32,414 nt of DNA from CAYVBE01 sp964448935 (GTDB taxonomy: Bacteria > Planctomycetota > Brocadiia > SM23-32): NCBI GenBank assembly GCA_964448935.1, contig CAYVBE010000024.1, positions 1 through 32,414 on the forward strand. Reading direction: 5' to 3'. This document shows, one piece after another, positions 24,647 to 32,414 of the stretch (its first letter is position 1; each line of letters opens with the position of its first letter). The position numbers and the translations under genes were made by a program. The notes under the pieces are model-generated. The model ran no database searches, had not been told where the DNA came from, and worked only from the letters and a program-made list of their open reading frames with translations.

Positions 24647-24728
24647 CCGGGAGGTGGCTGCCGCGACCTGGCAGACCGGACAACCCCGGTCAACATTGCC
24701 CACGCAAAGCACGAACAAGGATCAGGAA

Positions 24729-26177
24729 ATGAGAAAGAACACTGTAAAGTCCATCGCCCACAGCAGGACGAGCCGAAGGGCCTTTCTGCGAAGCTGCGCA
24801 TTGGCCGGTATTGCCGCCCGAACAATGCCGAACATGCTGTTTGGAGACGACCCGGCCCGAAAGCCCAATATCATTGTCATCCTTGCCGACGACCTCGGGT
24901 ATCAGGCGATCGGCGCCTACGGATTTGAGCAGTGGAGAGTCGCCGGCTCTACGGTCCCCGTGCGCACGCCGAACGTAGATGCCCTCGCCCGGAATGGCAT
25001 CCGTTTCGAGTACGCCTATTCGAGTCCCGTGTGCTCGCCGACCCGTGGGCAAATCATGACCGGCAAGTACGTGCATCGGATCGGACTCCACGATATCGTC
25101 GGTCGGCGCGGCGCGGTCAGGGAGCTGGACCTGGACGCCCACGCCACCGTAGCCCAGCGTCTCCGCGCCGCCGGCTACGACACGGTGATGGTGGGCAAAT
25201 GGCATCTCGGAAGCTCCCCGATGGGCATCAATGACGAGCCACTGCGTCAGAGCCATGACACGGAGGATCCGCATGTCGCAAAGGCCGGATTCAACCGCCA
25301 GTTCCACACCGTGCCGGCGCACCTGCGCCAGTACGGCGATCCGACCAGGGAGGGCGATCACAAATACTATCCGGATGTTCTGCAGGACTACATCCTGCGC
25401 TACCTCGACAGCCGCAAGGGCCAGGGGCAGCCGTTCTTCATGTACTACGCCTCTCCCGTGCCCCATATCCCCCACCGCCCGACGCCCCTGAATCCGGATG
25501 GCAAGCGCGGTTCGCAATCGCACGGCGATCAGGCCAACCTGCCGTACGTGATCGAGTATTTCGATCGGCAAATCGGCGAGATTGTCGCCAGACTCGACAA
25601 GCTCGGCATGAGTGAGAACACGCTGATCATCTTCGCCGGCGACAACGGGGGCGGTCCGGCCGGCGTCCGCCCGGACGGCAGTGGGGTCGGCGGCGGCAAG
25701 GCGCAGGTCAACGAGGGATCGCGCGTGCCACTGATCATGAACTGGCCGGCGTTTATTCCCCCCCGCACTGTCTACGAGGGTGTGGTGGACTGCACCGACC
25801 TCATGCCAACGCTGCTCGAATTGGCTGGAGCAGCGGTCCCGGCCGATAGCGACGGCGTCAGTCTGGTTGGTCCGATGTCGGGCGACGCCACCCGGGTCCG
25901 TGAATGGGTGCACTGCCTCATGCTCGGGAGGTACTTCTTCCGTGATGAACAGTATGCGCTTCACGAGGACGGCCTGCTCTACGACGTGCGCGATGAGACT
26001 ATCCGCCACGCGGGGTACCCGGTCGCAATGAATGGCGCCCCCATCCACGACGACGAACTGACAGGGGAACAGCGCGCCGCCAAAGCCAAACTCGAAGCAG
26101 CCCGCGACAAGATACTCCCCAACGGCTGGCCGTCCGAAGAACTCGAACCTCATTTCAGCAAACGGAAGAACAGGTGA
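24729..26177 (+). CDS. Tat-exported formylglycine-dependent sulfatase
   Basis: Type I sulfatase (alkaline phosphatase fold) that would remove sulfate esters from a glycan. The 482-residue product begins with a twin-arginine signal (SRRAFLRSCALAGIAAR). Conserved elements: metal-binding D54-D55 in NIIVILADDLGYQ; the formylglycine motif C102-S-P-T-R106 in SSPVCSPTRGQIMTGKY; GKWHLG after the core strand; D305-N306 in IIFAGDNGG for the metal. The catalytic residue is Cys, so maturation by an anaerobic radical-SAM (anSME) or copper FGE enzyme encoded elsewhere is required. ATG 24729 (after AGGA) starts the Tat peptide. It sits between GH106 and GH127 genes, which suggests a sulfated rhamnose- or arabinose-containing polymer. 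Subfamily and regiospecificity cannot be read here. Confidence 0.88.
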   Translation: MRKNTVKSIAHSRTSRRAFLRSCALAGIAARTMPNMLFGDDPARKPNIIVILADDLGYQAIGAYGFEQWRVAGSTVPVRTPNVDALARNGIRFEYAYSSPVCSPTRGQIMTGKYVHRIGLHDIVGRRGAVRELDLDAHATVAQRLRAAGYDTVMVGKWHLGSSPMGINDEPLRQSHDTEDPHVAKAGFNRQFHTVPAHLRQYGDPTREGDHKYYPDVLQDYILRYLDSRKGQGQPFFMYYASPVPHIPHRPTPLNPDGKRGSQSHGDQANLPYVIEYFDRQIGEIVARLDKLGMSENTLIIFAGDNGGGPAGVRPDGSGVGGGKAQVNEGSRVPLIMNWPAFIPPRTVYEGVVDCTDLMPTLLELAGAAVPADSDGVSLVGPMSGDATRVREWVHCLMLGRYFFRDEQYALHEDGLLYDVRDETIRHAGYPVAMNGAPIHDDELTGEQRAAKAKLEAARDKILPNGWPSEELEPHFSKRKNR

Positions 26178-26200
26178 ATCCAAAACCCCCGGGAGCTTCT

Positions 26201-28381
26201 ATGTGTGAAACCGGCCGATGTGCTGCATCTATCTCAGCGCCGTTGACGCGGCGCGGTTTTCTCAGGTATTCCTCACTCGCCCTCGCCGGTCTGGCGATAA
26301 CACCCACCTTGCGGCTTCATGCCGCCGAAACGCTGCGGCCCCCCGGCGCGGCGGCTTTACACCGCATCCCAATTAACAACATCCGTGCCGCCGGGTGGAT
26401 CGCGGACTGGGCCCACACCGCGCGCCGGGGGTCGGTGAGCGACACTGCCAACCGCGGCAAGTTCCGCAGGACCTGGGTCGCTCCCGAAATACTTGATGCC
26501 TTGAGCCTGGAGCAGGTCGCGTTCTGGCTGGACGGAGCGTTGCGCCTCGGAATCCTGCTGGAAGACCAGGACTTGATCGAGATGGTGGGCAAGCGTATCA
26601 ACCCCATCATCGAGCACCTGCCCGAGCTGGATGACGACGGCATCGGTTTCATGTGGTTCCGCAAGCTCCACCCGTCCGATGTGTCTGCGAAGCTCCAGCA
26701 GGGCTTCTGCCTGTGGGCGTCTGCGTGCATTGCCCGGGTCCTCGTGGCGGAATACGAGCGCACCGGCCATCCACGCATCCTGCGCACGCTCGAGGCCGGC
26801 TTCCGCCGCCCGACATGGGGAGATTCGCGGAACGAGGAAGAGAAATGGCGGGTCTGGTATCAGCGAGAAGACGTCGGCATGGAGTCGGCGCTGGCGGCCC
26901 TGCGCGCCGGGGGCAGGGGCAACCTGGAGGCTGTCGTCGAGCACGGCCTGAACAGGATCCGGACCATTGACGCGGCCCAGATGCTCGGCGAACCTGCCCC
27001 GGGGAAAGGCTGGTGGCCCGGCTTCGGCCGTTGCCACGCCGCGATGGGTTGTGAGAACCTCCACCTGCCGGCGATCTGCTACCCGGAGAGCGGCGATGCG
27101 AAGATGGTCGAGGCTTCTCACGTCGCTTTCCGCTGGTTGCTCAAGGACACCGTTCTGCCCACCGGTGTGACCTCCGGGGATGAGGGCATGCACGGGCGCT
27201 TTGCCTTTCGCGGCACGGAGACCTGTGCAGTCGCGGACTGGATATGGGCGCTCTTGAAGACCCTGGAGGTCAGCGGTGAATCCTGGCTTGCCGACATGGC
27301 GGAGACCGCGTGGTTCAACGCCGCCCCGCAGTGCATGACCCGCGACTACATGCGGCACGTCTATTTCCAGAGCCCCAATCGGCTTTTCGACGAAATGGGC
27401 GACCCGACGAAAGGTCGCAAAGAGGGCCGCTATGCGCGCGGCCGGGGCGAATACGCTTACCATGAGATCTTCCCGCCGGAATGCTGCACCGGCAGCGTCA
27501 ACAAGATCGTCCCGCCTTACCCCCAGCATGCATGGATGGTCACTCCGGACGAAGGGCTTGCCTGGTGCCTTTACGGCCCCTGTCGCCTCGATGCGAAGGT
27601 CAAAGGCGTCAAGGTCCGTCTGCAATCAACGTCACCGTACCCCTTCGTCGAAGACCTGGAACTCGAGGTCAGCCCTGAGAAGCCGGTGGCGTTTCCGCTG
27701 CGCCTGCGCTTGCCCGGCTGGTGCGAGAACCCGTCGGTCTCCGTCAACGGCAAAGCCACTGCGGTGGCCAGAGATGCCAGGGGCTTCACGACCGTGCAGC
27801 GCGAATGGCAGCCCGGGGACGGACTCGCCCTGCGTCTCCCCATGAAGGTCCGTTTCGAAGCCGGTCGCGAGGAGGGCGGGTCGCCCTATGGCTGCATCTT
27901 CTACGGACCGCTCCTGATGGTTCACGGCCTGCCCGAGGTGAACGAGAACACCCCGCAGCGCGACTCCAAATGGCAGTATGCCCTGGACATTGCCGGCCCG
28001 GAACAGCTTGCTGAAGCCAGGGTTGAGCGCAAGCCGATGCCGGAGAAATGGCAGTGGCAGTTTGACGCCCCGTTGACGGTGACGGTTCCCGCCCGGGAGG
28101 TTGAATGGAAGCCCGTTCCGCTTCGCGAAGAGCCGGCCGGCTACAAACCTCCGAGCAGGACCCACGAGAACTCCTGGCCGGGCCGGCCAACGCTGCCTTA
28201 CGGCCCGCTGGCCGGCGGCAAACCGGTGAAGCTGAAGCTGATCCCCTACGGCTGCGCCAAATTCCGTCTTTCCATATTCCCGATCACCAGGGAAAGCGCC
28301 TGGGCGCTGCCGTCGGCCGGGACTGCCACCGTGCAAGCTCTGCCCGAGAGGCGAACGGCTCCAAACTCGAGGTCAACTTGA
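26201..28381 (+). CDS. Tat-exported GH127-like beta-L-arabinofuranosidase (DUF1680)
   Basis: Predicted retaining glycosidase with an (alpha/alpha)6 barrel and Zn-thiolate nucleophile, removing beta-L-arabinofuranosyl or related residues. The 726-residue product has a Tat signal (TRRGFLRYSSLALAGLAI). The zinc and catalytic set known from HypBA1 (E338, C340, C417, C418) is mirrored by E340 and C342 in RGTETCAVADW and by C428-C429 in PPECCTGSVNK. E328 in SGDEGMHG is the candidate acid/base (E322 in HypBA1). Two beta-sandwich domains follow. Recognition ends near YGCAKFRLSIFPIT; the last ~30 residues (to 28381) are not family-like and may be read-through after a small 3' indel. ATG 26201 follows GGGAG; the GTG at 26174 overlapping the sulfatase stop is less likely. 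GH127 versus a sister family (GH137-146) is unresolved. Confidence 0.75.
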   Translation: MCETGRCAASISAPLTRRGFLRYSSLALAGLAITPTLRLHAAETLRPPGAAALHRIPINNIRAAGWIADWAHTARRGSVSDTANRGKFRRTWVAPEILDALSLEQVAFWLDGALRLGILLEDQDLIEMVGKRINPIIEHLPELDDDGIGFMWFRKLHPSDVSAKLQQGFCLWASACIARVLVAEYERTGHPRILRTLEAGFRRPTWGDSRNEEEKWRVWYQREDVGMESALAALRAGGRGNLEAVVEHGLNRIRTIDAAQMLGEPAPGKGWWPGFGRCHAAMGCENLHLPAICYPESGDAKMVEASHVAFRWLLKDTVLPTGVTSGDEGMHGRFAFRGTETCAVADWIWALLKTLEVSGESWLADMAETAWFNAAPQCMTRDYMRHVYFQSPNRLFDEMGDPTKGRKEGRYARGRGEYAYHEIFPPECCTGSVNKIVPPYPQHAWMVTPDEGLAWCLYGPCRLDAKVKGVKVRLQSTSPYPFVEDLELEVSPEKPVAFPLRLRLPGWCENPSVSVNGKATAVARDARGFTTVQREWQPGDGLALRLPMKVRFEAGREEGGSPYGCIFYGPLLMVHGLPEVNENTPQRDSKWQYALDIAGPEQLAEARVERKPMPEKWQWQFDAPLTVTVPAREVEWKPVPLREEPAGYKPPSRTHENSWPGRPTLPYGPLAGGKPVKLKLIPYGCAKFRLSIFPITRESAWALPSAGTATVQALPERRTAPNSRST

Positions 28382-28401
28382 TACGTGTGAGGAGGAACCA
28401 G

Positions 28402-31059
28402 ATGTCCGGACGGATCGTTCTGAGCGCAGTTGTGGCAATGATGACGGTGTGCGCCTTGATCCACGTCACGCCGGCCTGTGCGGCGGACCGCGCCGGCGCC
28501 GATGCGCCGCAGGTCTGGTGGGAGGCTGAAGCGCCCACCGAGACCAACTTCCCGGCCCCGAAATCAGAACCCGGTCCGGGCGGCAGCATATTGTCCGAGG
28601 ACAGGTGGATCGGCGCCGATCCCGGCTGGGAGGAGACGCCGTTTCTGGAATACGAAATCGAGGTCCCGCAGGACGCCGATTACCGCTTCTTCGTGCGCAA
28701 GTTCTGGAAGCACGGGCCGTTCCGCTGGCGGTTCGACGGCCAGCAATGGGGACACGTTGGCGACGATCCCTGCCTTCTGGACCAGGAGCCCATCCGCCGG
28801 TTCTGGAACGCAAGCTGGGTGAAGGCCGGCGACGTCGCCCTGACGGAGGGCCGGCACAAGCTGCGGATCGAGGTCACCGAGAATGCCAAACCGGCCTACT
28901 TCGACTGCTTCTTCCTGACGGCGGGAGCGTTCTTTCCCATGGGCGAGAACAAGCCGACGGACGAGCTGCCGGAGCCGCCCGCAGGCTGGTTCAACTTCAA
29001 CGATTACACGACCCTCCTGGCGCCGAGTCCCATTGACCTGCGCGGTCTCAACGAGGAGGTGGCCGGCGCGAACGGCTTCATCGAGGTTGAGGGGGAGGAC
29101 TTCGTCCAGAACGGCAAGCCGATCCGCTTCCTGGCCGTCAACGGCTCCCGGGAGGTCTCGCGCATGCCGAAGGAGATGATGGACACCCTCGCCGCGTTCC
29201 TGGCCCGCAAAGGCGTCAACCTGATGCGCTACCACTCCCCCTTCTTCCATCGGAGCGGCCCCCACGCGGGGGAGGTCATCGAGGAGGACCTGGACAACCT
29301 TTTCTACCTGATCGCGGCGCTCAAGCGCGAGGGCATCTTCACCCACCTGTCCATCTACTTCCCGGTCTGGTTCAAGCCGGGAGAGTCGGGCCGCTTCGCC
29401 GGCTACGACGCGAATCAGTCGCCGTTCGCGCTGAACTTCTTCCACGAGGGTTTCCAGAGGATGGAGCACTCCTGGTGGCGGGCGCTGCTGACCCGGCACA
29501 ATCCCTACCTGGGCAGGCCGCTCAAGGACGACCCCTGCGTGATGGGCGTCGAGATACTCAACGAGGACTCCTTCTTCTTCTGGACGTTCGGCTACGAGAA
29601 GGTCCCGGAGGAGCAGATGGCGCTTCTGGAAGCGCAGTTCGGGGGCTGGCTGGAGGAGAAATACGGTTCCGTCGAGCGGGCGTTTGAGACATGGGGCGCC
29701 CCGCACGAGCGGGACGATGGCGTCGAGAAGCGCGCGGGATTCGTGCCTCTCTGGGAGATGGTGGACCAGAACCGCACCCAACGCGAGCGAGACACCGCGC
29801 GGTTCCTGGCCGAGACGCAGAAGCGGTATTTCGACGAGAAGTACAGGTTCCTCCGCGAGGAGATCGGCTTCAAGGGCGTGATCTGCGGGTCGAACTGGCG
29901 CACGGCCAACACGGCTATCCTGGGCGCGCTCGACAAGTGGACGCAGTCGGGGTGCGATTTCTACGACCATCACGGCTACTACCCGGGGTGGGGCAAGAGG
30001 CAGGAGGACGGGACGCGGCTGTTCGCGCCGAAATCGTTGAGCGCGTGGGACACCGCGCCCGACAGCGAGGGCCGGGCGCTTTCCCTGCCGTTCCTGGACT
30101 CGACCATCGCCGGCAAGCCCGGCATGGTGTCCGAGTACGCCTGGATGGGCCGCAACGCGGCGCGCGCAGAGATGCCGCTGATCGTCGGCTCGCTGGCCAG
30201 CCAGTCCGGCCTGGACGCCATGTGCCTCTTCGCGCTGTCCAGCAGCCCCGCGTGGCTGCCCACCACCAAGCACAACTGGCCGGTGCTCACGCCCGGCTCC
30301 ATCGCGCTTTTCCCCGGCAAGGCATTGGTGTTCCGCAAAGGGCTGGTGGCGGAGACCGAGCCGCATTCCGTGGTCACGGTCAACATCGAGGACATGAAGG
30401 ACCTGGGGGGCAACGGTTTCACGGACCCGTCCAGCAACGACGCCAACCGCGCCAACGAGGGACGCGACCGGTCCCGGCAGTCGGTCGAGCCGCCCTGCTT
30501 TGCGTACGGCAAGGTGGCTACCAATTTCTCGGAGACCGGCCCGAACGATGTCCGCAAACCGGAGCTTGCCACCTTCCACGATCCGGACAAGGGTGAGTTG
30601 AGGAGCGCAAACGGGCAGATCCACTGGCCCTACAGGCGCGGCATATTCACCGTTCGCGCGCCGCAGACCCAGGGTGTGTCCGGCTACCTGGGAAGGGCCG
30701 GGCGTGTCGAGTTGCCCGACATGACCGTCGAGTCCGAGATGCGCCTCGGCGTCGTCTGGGCCATTGCGATGGACGACCGGCCCCTGGCGCGCTCCCGGAA
30801 GATACTCCTGCAGGTGATGTCCGAATCGAAGAACCACGACCTGAAGACCGAGGGTGACGTCAAAAAGAAGGTCGTGGACGAGGGGCAGTCGCCGATCCAG
30901 GTTCGCGAGATGCAGGGCACCGTCAGGTTCCTGCGGCCCGATGCGCACAGGCTCAACGTGACGGCCCTGGACATCAACGGCTGTCGTGAGGGGAGGTCGG
31001 GCACGGCGGACGAGATCAAGCTCCGGCCGGCCACCATCTACTACCTGATCGAGCCGTGA
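28402..31059 (+). CDS. Exported clan GH-A glycoside hydrolase with N-terminal carbohydrate-binding-like domain
   Basis: The 885-residue product has a Sec signal (ending HVTPACAAD, cleavage about residue 28). Residues about 38-180 form a CBM35/PA14-like beta-sandwich: VWWEAEAPTE, FLEYEIEVPQDADYRFFVRK, GRHKLRIEVTENAKPAYFD. From about residue 225 a (beta/alpha)8 barrel of the GH5/GH42 type follows, with GKPIRFLAVNGSREVSRMPK and KGVNLMRYHSPFF. E388 in GVEILNEDSFFFW is the acid/base candidate after the clan's N-E dyad, and E578 in GMVSEYAWMG the nucleophile candidate. The C-terminal ~300 residues look like beta-sandwich domains. GGAGGAA precedes ATG 28402. The N-terminal domain resembles the one in the following SGNH gene. 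Substrate is not deducible. Confidence 0.72.
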   Translation: MSGRIVLSAVVAMMTVCALIHVTPACAADRAGADAPQVWWEAEAPTETNFPAPKSEPGPGGSILSEDRWIGADPGWEETPFLEYEIEVPQDADYRFFVRKFWKHGPFRWRFDGQQWGHVGDDPCLLDQEPIRRFWNASWVKAGDVALTEGRHKLRIEVTENAKPAYFDCFFLTAGAFFPMGENKPTDELPEPPAGWFNFNDYTTLLAPSPIDLRGLNEEVAGANGFIEVEGEDFVQNGKPIRFLAVNGSREVSRMPKEMMDTLAAFLARKGVNLMRYHSPFFHRSGPHAGEVIEEDLDNLFYLIAALKREGIFTHLSIYFPVWFKPGESGRFAGYDANQSPFALNFFHEGFQRMEHSWWRALLTRHNPYLGRPLKDDPCVMGVEILNEDSFFFWTFGYEKVPEEQMALLEAQFGGWLEEKYGSVERAFETWGAPHERDDGVEKRAGFVPLWEMVDQNRTQRERDTARFLAETQKRYFDEKYRFLREEIGFKGVICGSNWRTANTAILGALDKWTQSGCDFYDHHGYYPGWGKRQEDGTRLFAPKSLSAWDTAPDSEGRALSLPFLDSTIAGKPGMVSEYAWMGRNAARAEMPLIVGSLASQSGLDAMCLFALSSSPAWLPTTKHNWPVLTPGSIALFPGKALVFRKGLVAETEPHSVVTVNIEDMKDLGGNGFTDPSSNDANRANEGRDRSRQSVEPPCFAYGKVATNFSETGPNDVRKPELATFHDPDKGELRSANGQIHWPYRRGIFTVRAPQTQGVSGYLGRAGRVELPDMTVESEMRLGVVWAIAMDDRPLARSRKILLQVMSESKNHDLKTEGDVKKKVVDEGQSPIQVREMQGTVRFLRPDAHRLNVTALDINGCREGRSGTADEIKLRPATIYYLIEP

Positions 31060-31085
31060 TGCACACCGCATTTGAGGTGGAAAAG

Positions 31086-32414
31086 ATGAAGATGTTCATT
31101 CTGCTGTTTGCCGTATGTCTGCTTGCCACTGTTGGCGCCCGGGTCCGCGCGCAGTCGGCCCGTGACCTCCGGCTTCTGCCCGTTGACCCGCCGTCGGTGA
31201 CCGTCCGCGTGTCCGGGGGTTCCTGGACGGGGCCGGACGGGGAGCGGGTGGACGTGGCGCCGGGCGAACTGACCTTCGATCCGCCGCAGGTGGCCGAAGC
31301 CACCTGCTCGGACGCCATTCCCCGCGGCGTCAATCCCGACCAGATAGGACCGTCGCTCTGGAAATCCTGGAACGCTTTCTCGCTGCTGCCGCCGGAAAAC
31401 CCCCAGATACTGGGCATCTTCTACCGCGGCATCCTGCCGGACTCGGTGGTCTTACGGAGCCAGGACGGTTCGCAGCGGTTCGAGCCCGGCCGGGACTACG
31501 TGCTCAACGAGGAGCAGGGACTGATCCTGGGCATAGGGAACCGGCTGGGCGAGCGGCCGGGTGATCCCAAGAGGCCCAAGCCGCACGAGACGCTTCGGGC
31601 CGAGTTCAATTACTTCATGCAGCGTCTCGATCTGGTGCAGGTGGACGCGAGTGGGGAGCTGTCCATCAAGAAGAGCGAAAGCGCCATCATGTGCCCCGTT
31701 CTGCCTGAGCCGGACGCCGGTCATGCAGCGGTGGCGGGCGTATGGGTTTACGGCGCGCACTCCGATGGCCCGGTGCCGAACTCGCCGGAGCGGGTGGCGA
31801 TCGAGGACGGCGACATCTGCATGGTCCGCCCCCGGCCGCCGGTGGCGCCCGTCAACCCGGAGGCGCTGGTGCCGGCGGTCGAGAAGCTCAAAGCCGGCCG
31901 GCCCATCGGCGTCGGTTTCTTCGGGGACAGCATCGCAGTGGGCGCCGAAGTGCGTGACTGGTACAACTACATCTGGTCGCCGCGCAACAAGGGTTTTATC
32001 GGCATGGTCGTCTGTGACCTGCGCGAGCGTTACCCCGAGGCCGATGTCCAGCCCGCCTGGGGCATATCGGGCGCGCAGAGCATCTTCAACGAGGGCCTGT
32101 GGGAGAATTGCACCCGCCGCGCCCGAGAGCCCGAGGGCGAATACGTGTGGTGGGAAGCTGAGGAGCCGGAATCGAGCGGCAATGTCGGCCCGACGCCGGA
32201 GGAGTACGAGCTGAGAACGCCCGGCGAGAGCCGCGTGGTCTCCGAGGGCGAGTGGCTGGTCCTGTCGGAGAAATCGGGCGACGGCCCGCCGTACGCCACC
32301 TACCGGGTGGATGTGCTGAAGGGCGGCGCCTACCATTTCTTCGTCCGACAGAGCCACAAACGCGGCGAGTTGCGCTGGCGCCTGGACGACGCCCCCTGGA
32401 CCCGGCAGCCGCCC
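31086..32414 (+). CDS. Exported SGNH-hydrolase-like esterase with embedded binding-like domain (3' end outside window)
   Basis: The frame stays open for 443 codons to the last base. A Sec signal (MFILLFAVCLLATVGARVRA) is followed by a ~240-residue beta-rich region (LILGIGNRLGERPGDPKRPK). Then comes RPIGVGFFGDSIAVGAEVRD, the block I G-D-S motif of SGNH/GDSL esterases, with S282 as nucleophile candidate. After about 70 residues (VQPAWGISGAQSIFNEGLW) the protein changes abruptly at residue 353 into YVWWEAEEPESSGNVGP and YRVDVLKGGAYHFFVR, a domain like the N-terminal one of the upstream GH-A protein. The SGNH blocks with N and the catalytic D-x-x-H are not reached before this switch, so the binding-like domain may be inserted in the esterase fold. 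The likely role is removal of acetyl or other esters from the glycan. GAGGTGG precedes ATG 31086, 26 bp after the previous gene. Confidence 0.65.
   Translation, partial: MKMFILLFAVCLLATVGARVRAQSARDLRLLPVDPPSVTVRVSGGSWTGPDGERVDVAPGELTFDPPQVAEATCSDAIPRGVNPDQIGPSLWKSWNAFSLLPPENPQILGIFYRGILPDSVVLRSQDGSQRFEPGRDYVLNEEQGLILGIGNRLGERPGDPKRPKPHETLRAEFNYFMQRLDLVQVDASGELSIKKSESAIMCPVLPEPDAGHAAVAGVWVYGAHSDGPVPNSPERVAIEDGDICMVRPRPPVAPVNPEALVPAVEKLKAGRPIGVGFFGDSIAVGAEVRDWYNYIWSPRNKGFIGMVVCDLRERYPEADVQPAWGISGAQSIFNEGLWENCTRRAREPEGEYVWWEAEEPESSGNVGPTPEEYELRTPGESRVVSEGEWLVLSEKSGDGPPYATYRVDVLKGGAYHFFVRQSHKRGELRWRLDDAPWTRQPP

Noticed and set aside
28564..31071. Long antisense reading frame (835 codons) opposite the GH-A hydrolase
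   Set aside because: Same codon-bias shadow effect; low-complexity Arg/Leu/Val-rich translation and no recognisable motif.

Overview
The window is GC-rich (roughly 60-65 % by eye) and bacterial, densely coded, with clear Shine-Dalgarno sites. No rRNA, tRNA or CRISPR array was seen. Its gene content points to a polysaccharide-degrading member of the PVC group (Lentisphaerota, Kiritimatiellota or Planctomycetota) or a similar phylum. The reasons are Tat- and Sec-exported glycoside hydrolases, a formylglycine sulfatase, multi-propeller GH43-like proteins, and large exported PQQ-propeller proteins with a methyltransferase-like N-terminus. This assignment is inferred from gene families, not from a marker gene.

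Region 1 (1-5.8 kb) is mosaic. It opens with the 3' part of a type ISP restriction-modification gene (3-1382). Directly after its stop codon lies the C-terminal remnant of a short-chain dehydrogenase (SDR) gene. That remnant is split by a ~315-bp non-coding insertion with 24-25 bp terminal inverted repeats and an internal 4 x 15-bp tandem repeat. The SDR tail runs into dgoD (galactonate dehydratase, 1969-3084), whose catalytic residues fall at the same numbers as in E. coli DgoD. A REP-associated tyrosine transposase (RAYT, 3276-3761) follows, bracketed by two near-identical 62-64 bp structured repeats. It faces a PfkB-type 2-keto-3-deoxy-sugar-acid kinase (3942-4988, minus strand). A short QueG-like double [4Fe-4S] protein (5139-5807) diverges from the kinase. 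dgoD and the kinase give two successive steps of galactonate catabolism; no aldolase is visible.

Region 2 (5.9-32.4 kb) is a run of ten plus-strand genes led by a plausible sigma-70 promoter at 5895-5923. Most gaps are 10-31 bp, one junction overlaps, and two gaps are longer (107 and 154 bp). In order: an exported glycoside-hydrolase-like protein; a two-module GH43-like propeller protein; a PQQ-propeller protein; a cytoplasmic GH32/43-like protein; a three-module GH43-like protein; a second PQQ-propeller protein; a GH106-like alpha-L-rhamnosidase; a sulfatase; a GH127-like beta-L-arabinofuranosidase; a clan GH-A hydrolase with an N-terminal carbohydrate-binding-like domain; and an SGNH hydrolase cut by the window end (the eleventh counting this partial gene). 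Together they look like a polysaccharide-utilisation locus for a sulfated, rhamnose- and/or arabinose-containing glycan. No SusC/SusD-type transporter is present.

The most unusual feature is the pair [multi-module GH43-like protein + exported PQQ propeller with a degenerate methyltransferase-like N-terminus], which occurs twice (8031-13542 and 15113-21507) and may be an undescribed functional unit.
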